DNA of 64,000 nt from assembly GCA_018820765.1 (NCBI GenBank), contig JAHJNN010000017.1, forward strand, positions 248,001 to 312,000. Reading direction: 5' to 3'. The notes under the pieces are model-generated. The model had not been told where the DNA came from, made no database searches, and saw only the letters and a list, made by a program, of their open reading frames with translations. The position numbers were made by a program, and so were the translations under genes. Origin of the DNA: Gammaproteobacteria bacterium (GTDB taxonomy: Bacteria; Pseudomonadota; Gammaproteobacteria; Burkholderiales; Thiobacillaceae). Numbering within the stretch: position 1 is the first letter of the stretch; the number at the start of each line of letters is the position of its first letter. Positions 43,864 to 52,247 of the stretch are shown one piece after another.

Positions 43864-44435
43864 AGCACCTGGACATGCGCCGCCGGATCGCTCATGCAGC
43901 GGCACGCATCCTGGCGGAAGACGGCAGCCTCGATTACGGCAGCGCCAAGCGCAAGGCGGCCCGCCAGCTCGGCGCGCCCGACAGCGGCAACCTGCCCGAC
44001 AACCAGCAGATCGAGGAGGCCCTGCGCAGCTACCAGGCGCTCTACCGCGCCGACGAAACCCGCGAACAGCTCGCCCTGCTGCGGCAGGTCGCCATCGAAT
44101 ACATGGAGCGCCTGACCGACTTCGATCCCCATCTGACCGGCCCGGTTCTCAACGGCACCGCCGGACGCCATGCCGGCATCAATCTGCAGCTTTTTACCGA
44201 TCAGCAGAAGGACGTCGAATTCCTGCTGATGGGCCTGGGCACGCCGTATCAGGCCACCGAACTGCGCGCGGCGGAAGCCCCCGGTCGCATCTACCCCCGG
44301 TTCGTCATCGACGATCCGCGTGCCAGCGTCGAGATCGTCGTCTACCCATCCGCCGAGCTTCGCAGCATGAAGCGCCTGCAGGCCGACGGCAATCCGCGGC
44401 GGGTGCGCCTGCCCCAGGCACGGACCCTGACCTGA
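43860..44435 (+). CDS. Conserved hypothetical protein, nucleotidyltransferase-like C-terminus
   Basis: The 191-residue cytoplasmic protein overlaps the mrcA stop as ATGA. The N-terminal part (RRRIAHAAARILAEDG, then YGSAKRKAARQLG) is helical. The C-terminal part (LTGPVLNGTAGRHAGINLQL) resembles a nucleotidyltransferase-like core, though I do not see a full catalytic set. I recognise it as a conserved proteobacterial protein of unknown function. Confidence 0.75.
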   Translation: MKHLDMRRRIAHAAARILAEDGSLDYGSAKRKAARQLGAPDSGNLPDNQQIEEALRSYQALYRADETREQLALLRQVAIEYMERLTDFDPHLTGPVLNGTAGRHAGINLQLFTDQQKDVEFLLMGLGTPYQATELRAAEAPGRIYPRFVIDDPRASVEIVVYPSAELRSMKRLQADGNPRRVRLPQARTLT

Positions 44436-44516
44436 GCGATTTTGATTGCAGTCCGCCCTGGCATGGAAGATGCTGACTAGATTCAATCATTAAGGCATTC
44501 CAATGAGTAAACGACC

Positions 44517-45911
44517 TTGATCCGATTTTTCCGACACTACGTGCCCCTGAATCTGTTGCTGCTGGTGCTGTTCGAGGCGTTCATCCTCGGCGGCGCCGTG
44601 TATGCGGGCGTCAGCGCGCGGTTTCTGGACGGCCATTCGATTCCGGATGAACTCAATCCCCTGCTCCCCAAGGCCCTGACCTTTACCCTGGTCATGCTGG
44701 GCCTGATGACCGCCAGCGGCCTCTACGACCTGGAGTGGCGGGGGGAAATCCGCGCGCTGCTGCAGCGCCTCGGCCTGAGCTTCGGGCTCGGCCTGGTGAC
44801 GATGAGCGTGCTGTTCTATTTCTTTCCCGCCCTACTGGTCGGGCGCGGCGCCTTCCTGCTTTCATTCGGTCTCGCCCTGCTGGGCATCCTGCTCAGCAGG
44901 GCGCTGTTCATCCGCTGGGCACGCGCGGGGGCGCTCAAGACCCGCGCCCTGGTGATCGGCACCGGCAGTCGCGCCGCCCATATCGAGGCCCTGCTGGCCA
45001 AGCGCGGCCCCGCCAGCAACGTCCATGTGCTGGGCTATCTGCCGATGGGCGGCAGTCATCATTTCGTCGATCGTGAGCGCATTCTCGACAGCGGAGAAAC
45101 CCTGCCCGAGCTGGCCGAGCGCCTGCAGATCGGCGAATTGATCCTCGCCGTGCGCGACCGCCGCAGCGGCGGCCTGCCGGTGCAGGATCTCCTCAAATGC
45201 AAGCTGCGCGGCATTCGTATTCTCGAGCTGTCCAGCTTTTTCGAGCGCGAAAACGGCCACCTGCAGCTCGATTCGATGAACGCCAGCTGGATGATCCTCG
45301 CCGAAGGCTTTCACCAAGGCATCGTGCGCGACACGATCAAACGTCTGTTCGACCTGCTGGTCAGCGCGGCCATGCTGGCGGTCTGCCTGCCGATCATGGC
45401 GCTGGCCGCGCTGTTGATCAAACTGGAAAGCCCCGGTCCGGTGCTGTACCGCCAGGAACGCGTCGGCCAAGGCGGGCGCAATTTCACCATCCTCAAATTC
45501 CGCAGCATGTGCGTCGACGCCGAAAAGGACGGCAAGCCGCGCTGGGCGCGGCAGAACGACAGCCGCGTGACGCTCACCGGGCGCGTCATCCGGCGCACCC
45601 GCATCGACGAACTGCCGCAGATATTCAATGTGTTTTTCGGCGACATGAGCTTCGTCGGCCCGCGCCCCGAACGCCCCTATTTCGTGCAGGACCTGACCCA
45701 GAAAATCCCCTATTACGGCGTCCGCCACACGGTCAAACCCGGCATCACCGGCTGGGCGCAGGTGCGCTATCCTTATGGCGCAACCGACGAGGACGCCATG
45801 CACAAGCTGCAGTACGACCTCTATTACGTCAAGAACCACAGCCTGTTTCTCGACCTCATGATCCTGTTCCAGACCGCGCAAGTGGTGTTGTGGGGCAAGG
45901 GCGTGCGCTGA
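44517..45911 (+). CDS. XrtA/PEP-CTERM-type initiating sugar transferase (EpsB-like)
   Basis: The 464-residue protein has about five membrane helices, a Rossmann-like middle domain (ALVIGTGSRAAHIEAL) and a bacterial sugar transferase domain (KRLFDLLVSAA, KFRSM, RTRIDELPQIFNVF, VGPRPERP). It would put the first sugar phosphate on undecaprenyl phosphate for exopolysaccharide. This family sits in PEP-CTERM/exosortase loci. The start is TTG and overlaps the TGA of a five-codon frame (ATG at 44503), which may affect translation or mark a misplaced start. Confidence 0.88.
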   Translation: MIRFFRHYVPLNLLLLVLFEAFILGGAVYAGVSARFLDGHSIPDELNPLLPKALTFTLVMLGLMTASGLYDLEWRGEIRALLQRLGLSFGLGLVTMSVLFYFFPALLVGRGAFLLSFGLALLGILLSRALFIRWARAGALKTRALVIGTGSRAAHIEALLAKRGPASNVHVLGYLPMGGSHHFVDRERILDSGETLPELAERLQIGELILAVRDRRSGGLPVQDLLKCKLRGIRILELSSFFERENGHLQLDSMNASWMILAEGFHQGIVRDTIKRLFDLLVSAAMLAVCLPIMALAALLIKLESPGPVLYRQERVGQGGRNFTILKFRSMCVDAEKDGKPRWARQNDSRVTLTGRVIRRTRIDELPQIFNVFFGDMSFVGPRPERPYFVQDLTQKIPYYGVRHTVKPGITGWAQVRYPYGATDEDAMHKLQYDLYYVKNHSLFLDLMILFQTAQVVLWGKGVR

Positions 45912-45935
45912 CCGCGTCGACGCCTGCGAACGCCC

Positions 45936-48020
45936 ATGCCCGAAACCCTGTTTCTCCTCGCCGCCATCGGTTACAGCCTGGCGGCGCTGGCCTACCTGGG
46001 ACTGTCCGGCCTCATCGTCGCCAGCTGGCGGCAGCGGCCGCAGGGGCGCCTGCTGGTGCTTGCCACCGGATTCAGTGCCGCCTGGGGCACCCTGTCGGCG
46101 CTCACCGCCTGGGGGATCATGCCGCCGCGGCTGGAGCTCGCCTCAGAAGTTGCACGCAGCGGCAGCTGGCTGGCCCTGCTGCTCTACATTCTGCAGCTGC
46201 GCCTGGTTCCGGGCGCCGCGCTGCCCACGCCGCTGCGCTTCATCCGTCTCCTCAGCGTTGCCCTCATCGGCGGCCTGCTGCTCGCCAGCATCGTGCCCCT
46301 CGTTGCTCCCGCCCAGCCGGCGCTGGCGGGCTGGGCGGGCAACCTTGGCCTGGTGCTGCTCACCGTGATAGGCCTGGTGCTGGTCGAACAGGTGTACCGT
46401 AGCACCCGCCCGGAAGACCGCTGGGCGATCAAGTTTCTCTGCCTCGGGCTGGGCGGACTGTTCGTGTACGACTTCTATCTCTACGCCAATGCCGCGCTGT
46501 TCAATGCCATGGACGCTCAGGTCTGGGCGGCGCGCGGCTACGCAGCGGCCCTGGTGACGCCGCTGATCGCGGTGTCCGCCGCGCGCAACCCGGAATGGGC
46601 GGCGCCCGTCGGGCTGTCGCGCAGCATGGCCTTCCATACCGCCAGCCTGCTCGGCGCGGGCGTCTACCTGCTGCTGATGGCCGGTGCCGGCTACTACCTG
46701 CGCCTGTTCGGGGGCGAATGGGGCGACGTGGTGCAAACCGTGTTCATCTTCGCCGCCGCCATGCTGCTGGTGCTGCTGATGTTTTCCGGTACGCTCAGGG
46801 CGCGGCTGCGGGTGTTCCTCTCCAAGCATTTTTTCAGCTACCGCTACGACTATCGCGAAGAATGGCTCAAGTTCACCCGCACCCTCACCGAAGGCCGGCC
46901 GGGCGAGCAGTTGTGCGAACGTGCGGTCGAGGCGCTGGCGCGTCTGCTGGAAAGCCCCGGCGGCGCGCTGTGGATGCGCGAGGGCAATGCCGGCTACCAG
47001 CGCGCCAGCCACTGGAACTGGGCCGACCTCACCGGCGTCGAGCCGGCCGATTCACCCTTTATCCGATGGCTTGCCACCAAGCAATGGGTGGTGGACCTGG
47101 ACGAAATGAAGACCCGCCGCGATCTCTACGGCGATCTCGACGCCCCCACGTGGATCCAGCAGACCGATGAGGCCTGGCTGGTGGTGCCCCTGATGCTGCA
47201 CGACGAGCTGCTCGGGTTTGTCGTGCTCAAGCATTCATTGGGCAAGGTCAGCTTCAACTGGGAAGTCAGCGACCTGCTCAAGGTGGCGGCACGTCAGGCG
47301 GCGGCGCATCTGGCGCAGATGCGCGCCTCCAACCAGCTCATCGTGGCGCGCCAGTTCGAATCGTTCAACCGCACCACCACGTTTGTCATCCACGACCTGA
47401 AAAATCTCATTGCCCAACTCTCCCTGTTGCTGGCCAATGCCGAAAAACACAAAGACAATCCCGAGTTCCAGGCCGACATGCTGGACACCGTGGAAAACGC
47501 AGTCGCCCGCATGAACAAGGTGCTGGCGCAATTGCGCCGCAGCAGCGACGAGGCACAGGCACAGTCGGTGGCGTTGGCGGACATCCTCGCCGATGCTGCC
47601 GCCAGCAAGCAGGCATTCAAGCTGCGCCCCGCGGTGGATCTGCCCCCCGCCTCGCTGCGCGTGCGCGCCGAGCGTGAACGGCTCACCCGCGCCATCGGCC
47701 ATCTGCTGCAAAATGCGTTGGAAGCCACGCCGCCGAACGGCCAGGTCACGCTGCGCGGATTCGAAGAATCCGCACAGGCGATTGTGGAAATTGCCGACAC
47801 CGGCAGCGGCATGGACGAGGAATTCATCCGCACCCGTCTGTTCCAGCCGTTCGATTCGACCAAGGGCGCCGGCATGGGCATCGGTGCCTACGAATGCCGC
47901 GAAACCATCCGCGCGCTGGACGGCCAGCTGGAAGTGGACAGCACACCGGGGCGCGGCACCCGGTTCCGCATCAGCCTGCCGCTTGACAACAATTTAGCTG
48001 TTGGAGGAGACGCCGCATGA
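45936..48020 (+). CDS. prsK: PrsK, PEP-CTERM system sensor histidine kinase
   Basis: The 694-residue protein has about eight N-terminal helices (1-290), a GAF-like domain (about 320-465) and a kinase core with H-box VIHDLKNL (H near 486), N-box LLQNALEA, and G-boxes DTGSGMD and GAGMGIGAYE. It signals to PrsR, whose gene overlaps its stop as ATGA. Together they control exosortase-substrate genes. The input signal is unknown. Confidence 0.92.
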   Translation: MPETLFLLAAIGYSLAALAYLGLSGLIVASWRQRPQGRLLVLATGFSAAWGTLSALTAWGIMPPRLELASEVARSGSWLALLLYILQLRLVPGAALPTPLRFIRLLSVALIGGLLLASIVPLVAPAQPALAGWAGNLGLVLLTVIGLVLVEQVYRSTRPEDRWAIKFLCLGLGGLFVYDFYLYANAALFNAMDAQVWAARGYAAALVTPLIAVSAARNPEWAAPVGLSRSMAFHTASLLGAGVYLLLMAGAGYYLRLFGGEWGDVVQTVFIFAAAMLLVLLMFSGTLRARLRVFLSKHFFSYRYDYREEWLKFTRTLTEGRPGEQLCERAVEALARLLESPGGALWMREGNAGYQRASHWNWADLTGVEPADSPFIRWLATKQWVVDLDEMKTRRDLYGDLDAPTWIQQTDEAWLVVPLMLHDELLGFVVLKHSLGKVSFNWEVSDLLKVAARQAAAHLAQMRASNQLIVARQFESFNRTTTFVIHDLKNLIAQLSLLLANAEKHKDNPEFQADMLDTVENAVARMNKVLAQLRRSSDEAQAQSVALADILADAAASKQAFKLRPAVDLPPASLRVRAERERLTRAIGHLLQNALEATPPNGQVTLRGFEESAQAIVEIADTGSGMDEEFIRTRLFQPFDSTKGAGMGIGAYECRETIRALDGQLEVDSTPGRGTRFRISLPLDNNLAVGGDAA

Positions 48021-49369
48021 GCGACGCCAAACAAAAAATCCTGCTGGTGGAAGACGATCCCGGGCTGCAAAAGCAGCTCAAGTGGAGTCTGGCCGATTAC
48101 GAACTGGTGACGGCAGCCGACCGCGACAGCGCCGTCGCCCAGTTGCGCCGCCACGAGCCCGCGGTGGTGCTGCTCGACCTCGGCCTGCCGCCTGACGCCG
48201 ACGGCGCCACCGAAGGGCTCGCCGCGCTGCAGCAGATCCTGTCGCTCGCGCCCGCCACCAAGGTCATCGTCGTCACCGGCAATCTCGACCGCGGCAATGC
48301 GGTCAAGGCCATCCATCTCGGCGCCTATGACTTTTTCCAGAAGCCCTTCGACCCCGACGTCCTGGCACTGATGATCGCACGTGCGCTGCATGTCCATGCG
48401 CTGGAACTCGAGAATCGCATGCTGATCGCCCGGCAGGGCGGTTCCTCCCTGCAGGGTCTGATCACCAGCAGCGAGCCCATGCTGAAAATCTGCCGCACCG
48501 TGGAAAAGGTCGCTCCGGCCAACGCCACCGTGTTATTGCTGGGCGAATCCGGCACCGGCAAGGAAGTGCTGGCGCGTGGGGTGCACGAACTGTCGCCGCG
48601 GGCCGGCAAGCGTTTTGTCGCCATCAACTGCGCGGCGATCCCCGACACCCTGCTGGAATCCGAGCTGTTCGGTTACGAAAAAGGCGCCTTCACCGGCGCC
48701 GCCAAGCAGACCATCGGCAAGATCGAGTATGCCAACGAAGGCACACTGTTCCTCGACGAAATCGGCGACCTGCCGATGCCGCTGCAGGCCAAGCTGCTGC
48801 GCTTCCTGCAGGAACGCGTAATCGAGCGGCTGGGCGGACGCGGCGAAATCCCGGTCGACGTGCGCGTGGTCTGCGCCACCCATCGCGACCTCGCCGGCAT
48901 GATCCGCGAAGGCAGTTTCCGCGAGGACCTGTACTACCGGCTGTCCGAGATCACGGTGAAAATTCCGCCGCTGCGCGAGCGCCCCGGCGATGCCGTGCTA
49001 CTGGCGCAGGCCTTCCTCGAACGCTACGCGCGCGAGATGGGGCGCACCCTGCGCGGCTTCACCGCCGATGCGCTGGGCGCACTGGAAGTCCACGCCTGGC
49101 CCGGCAACGTGCGTGAAATGGAAAACCTGATCAAACGCGCCACCATCATGGCCGACGGCAACCAGATCACCGCGGCCGACCTCGGACTCGACAACGGGGC
49201 GACCGAACCGCAGCCCTTCAACCTGCGCCAGGCACGCGAACACGCCGAGCGCCTGGCGGTGAGCCGCGCACTCGCCCACAGCGACGGCAACATCGCCCAG
49301 GCCGCCGAACTGCTCGGCGTCACGCGGCCGACGCTGTATGACCTGATGGCAAAAATCGGCATGAAATAA
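48017..49369 (+). CDS. prsR: PrsR, PEP-CTERM-box sigma-54 response regulator
   Basis: The 450-residue protein has a receiver domain (phospho-acceptor D54), an AAA+ domain with GESGTGKE (about 175-182) and GAFTGA (about 222-227, the sigma-54 contact loop), and a Fis-type helix-turn-helix at the end (IAQAAELLGVTRPTLYDLM). It should activate RpoN promoters. Two such promoters with a shared 17-base box lie upstream of the two intact PEP-CTERM genes in this window. Confidence 0.94.
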   Translation: MSDAKQKILLVEDDPGLQKQLKWSLADYELVTAADRDSAVAQLRRHEPAVVLLDLGLPPDADGATEGLAALQQILSLAPATKVIVVTGNLDRGNAVKAIHLGAYDFFQKPFDPDVLALMIARALHVHALELENRMLIARQGGSSLQGLITSSEPMLKICRTVEKVAPANATVLLLGESGTGKEVLARGVHELSPRAGKRFVAINCAAIPDTLLESELFGYEKGAFTGAAKQTIGKIEYANEGTLFLDEIGDLPMPLQAKLLRFLQERVIERLGGRGEIPVDVRVVCATHRDLAGMIREGSFREDLYYRLSEITVKIPPLRERPGDAVLLAQAFLERYAREMGRTLRGFTADALGALEVHAWPGNVREMENLIKRATIMADGNQITAADLGLDNGATEPQPFNLRQAREHAERLAVSRALAHSDGNIAQAAELLGVTRPTLYDLMAKIGMK

Positions 49370-49415
49370 ACCTGGAACAATTTATCTACACTTATAACGA
49401 TTTCCGGAGGTCCCG

Positions 49416-52199
49416 ATGTCCATCGCCGTTCCCGCACCCCGACTGTTGTTGACCCTCATTCTCGGTGCCACCCTGTTGACGGCCTGTGGCGCCAACGACA
49501 GCACCAGCCTGCTGACGGAAGCCCGGGCCATGGCTGCGGCGGGAGATTACAAGGCAGCGATCATCCAGCTGAAAAACGCCCTGGCCGAGGATGAAAACAA
49601 CGCCGAGGCACGCTTCGAGTTGGGCAAGCTTTATCTCGATCAGCTCAACCTCGCGAGCGCCGAGAAGGAATTCCGGCGCGCCCGCGAGGCCGGTTATGCG
49701 ACCGACGCCGTCAACCCGATGATCGCCCGCGCCCTGCTCGGCCAACGCGAATTCCAGCGCGTGCTGGACGAACTGCCGGTCCCGGCCGACAACAGCCCGG
49801 AGGCCGCCACCCTGCTTGCCCTGCGCGCCACCGCCGAGCTCGGGCTGGAACGCAAGGAGGACGCGCGCAAAACGACCCAGCGGGCGCTGCAGAGCGCGCC
49901 TGAGCATCCCGAGGTGCATCTGGCGCTGGCCCAGTTGGCCCTGGCCGATCGCGATGCCGACAAGGCCATGCAGGAAATCGAACTGGCCTTGCGTGCCGAT
50001 CCCGGTCACCTGGACAGCCTGCAACTGAAAGGCGCGCTGTTGCGCGCCACCGGAAAAACGGCTGAAGCGGCCGCGGTGTATCGGGACGTGATACGCATCG
50101 ACCCCCGCAACGTGAATGCCCGGGTGGCGCTGTCGAGCATCGCCATCGCCGCGAACCAGCTGACCGACGCGCGCAAGGAAGTCGACGCCGCCCTGAAGGA
50201 AAGCCCCAACAACCTGCAGGCGCGCTACGCGCTGGCGCTGATCGAGTTCCGGGAAAAGAAAACCGAACGTGCGCGCGACACCCTGGCGTCGGTGCTGAAG
50301 GCCGCGCCCGGATTCGCGCCCGCGCTGCTGCTGGGCGGTTCGATCGAATACGCGCTGGGCAACCTGCAGACGGCCGAGGCCCACCTCAACAAGGTGGTCC
50401 AGGCCACCCCCGACAATCTGTACGCGCTGCGCCTGCTGGCCGCCACGCAACTGCGGCAGGGACGTCCCGACGACGCCGCGAAAACGCTTGCCCCCGCCCT
50501 CAAGGCGGCCGGTCAGGATCCCAGCGTGATGGTCGTCGCCGGAGAAATCGCGCTCGCCAGGAAAGACTACGCCGAGGCGTCCGCCTATTTCGAGCAGGCC
50601 GCCCAACGCAATCCCGACAGCGCCGCCATCCGCACCGAACTCGGCATTTCCCGCCTGGCCCAGGGCGACCAGCGCGCCATGGCCGACCTGCAGGCTGCCG
50701 CCGGCATGGATGACGGCGGCAGCCGGGCGGACACCTTCATCATTCTCAACCAGGTCAAGCAGAAGCAGTTCGATGCCGCGCTGGCCAGCATCGCCGCGCT
50801 GGAAAAAAAGCAGCCGGCCAATCCGCTCACCTGGAATTACCGCGGCATCGCCTACCTCGGCAAGAATGATTTCGTTCGCGCTCGCGACAGCTTCGGCCAG
50901 GCGCTCAAGCTCAATCCCGCTTTTTTCCCGGCGGCGGCCAACCTGGCGCAGCTCGACGTGAAGGACCAGCAGCCCGATGCCGCCCGCCAGCGCTTCGAAG
51001 GCATTCTCAAGGCCGACCCCAAGAATCTCAACGCCATGCTCGCGCTGGCCGACCTGGGCTTGCGCAAGCAGGATGAAAAAACCTATGTCGGCTGGCTGGA
51101 AAAAGCCGCCGCGGCGCACCCCCAGGCCCTGCCGCCGCGCGTGGCGCTGGCGCGCCATCAACTCGCCAGGGGCGACAAGAGCAAAGCGCTAGCCACGGCG
51201 CGCGAAGCGGTCAGCGCCCACCCCGACAGCCCGCTCGCACTCGAACTGCTCGGCGCCGCCCAGCTGGCATCGGGTGACACCACCAACGCGCTGGGCAGCT
51301 ACCGCAAGCTGGTCGAGCGCCAGCCCGGCCTAGCCGCGCCGCTGGTCAAGGTCGCCACTGCGCAGCTCGCCGCCCGGGACGCCGCGGGCGCGCGCAAAAC
51401 CCTGCAAGACGCCCTGCGCATCCAGCCCGACGCGCTCGACGCACAACTGATGCTGGGCAGCCTCGAGATTCAGGGCGCCCGTTTCGACGAGGCCGGCAGG
51501 CTCGCCCGACAGGCGCAGCAGCAGCACCCCGGCAACCCGGCCGGGTTTATTCTGGAAGGCGATACGGCGTTTGCCCGCAAAGACTACCCCGCCGCACTTG
51601 CCGCTTTCGAGCGCGCACACAAGCTGGCCCCCGCCGGCGCATTGCTCGTCCGCCAGCTACAGGTTCTGACCGCAAGCCAGCGGGCCGCAGAAGGCGAGAA
51701 GCGCGTCGCCGACTGGCTGGCAGCGCATCCGCAGGATGCCGGCACCCGGGCCGCACTGGCTGAACGCCTGGTCACGCGCGGCCAGCACAAGGCCGCGGTC
51801 GAGCATTACCTGATACTGAACAAGAGCAATCCGGGCAACCTGGTTGTTCTGAACAATCTTGCATGGGCACTCCAGGAATCCGGAGACCGCCGGGCAGCCG
51901 CATTCGCCGAGCAGGCGCTCAAGCTCAAACCCGACAATCCCGCCGTGCTGGACACGCTGGGCTGGATCCTGGTGCAGCAGGGCCAGCGCGAACGCGGCAT
52001 CAAGCTGTTGCAGCAGGCGCTGAGCAAGGCGCCAGACGCTGCCGAAATCCAGTGGCACCTGGCCTCGGCCTTCGCCCAGTCCGGCGATCGCACCCGCGCG
52101 CGGCGGGAACTCGAACGGCTGCTGGAAAGTGGGGTAGGCTTCCCTCAGGAGCCGGCGGCGCGTGCCCTGCTCAAACAGCTTCAGGCGAACGCACGCTAG
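49416..52199 (+). CDS. prsT: PrsT, PEP-CTERM system TPR lipoprotein (copy 1)
   Basis: The 927-residue protein has a lipoprotein signal (LLTAC, Cys24) and about 22 TPR units over its whole length, ending in the typical DTLGWILVQQGQRERGIKLL region. It belongs to the TPR lipoproteins found in exosortase/exopolysaccharide loci, thought to act in envelope assembly or export. GGAGG precedes the ATG. A second, related gene follows after 48 bases. Confidence 0.9.
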   Translation: MSIAVPAPRLLLTLILGATLLTACGANDSTSLLTEARAMAAAGDYKAAIIQLKNALAEDENNAEARFELGKLYLDQLNLASAEKEFRRAREAGYATDAVNPMIARALLGQREFQRVLDELPVPADNSPEAATLLALRATAELGLERKEDARKTTQRALQSAPEHPEVHLALAQLALADRDADKAMQEIELALRADPGHLDSLQLKGALLRATGKTAEAAAVYRDVIRIDPRNVNARVALSSIAIAANQLTDARKEVDAALKESPNNLQARYALALIEFREKKTERARDTLASVLKAAPGFAPALLLGGSIEYALGNLQTAEAHLNKVVQATPDNLYALRLLAATQLRQGRPDDAAKTLAPALKAAGQDPSVMVVAGEIALARKDYAEASAYFEQAAQRNPDSAAIRTELGISRLAQGDQRAMADLQAAAGMDDGGSRADTFIILNQVKQKQFDAALASIAALEKKQPANPLTWNYRGIAYLGKNDFVRARDSFGQALKLNPAFFPAAANLAQLDVKDQQPDAARQRFEGILKADPKNLNAMLALADLGLRKQDEKTYVGWLEKAAAAHPQALPPRVALARHQLARGDKSKALATAREAVSAHPDSPLALELLGAAQLASGDTTNALGSYRKLVERQPGLAAPLVKVATAQLAARDAAGARKTLQDALRIQPDALDAQLMLGSLEIQGARFDEAGRLARQAQQQHPGNPAGFILEGDTAFARKDYPAALAAFERAHKLAPAGALLVRQLQVLTASQRAAEGEKRVADWLAAHPQDAGTRAALAERLVTRGQHKAAVEHYLILNKSNPGNLVVLNNLAWALQESGDRRAAAFAEQALKLKPDNPAVLDTLGWILVQQGQRERGIKLLQQALSKAPDAAEIQWHLASAFAQSGDRTRARRELERLLESGVGFPQEPAARALLKQLQANAR

Positions 52200-52247
52200 C
52201 CCGCCTCATCGCGACATCGTTTCCCTTGCCTCAGTGGAGTACGCCGC

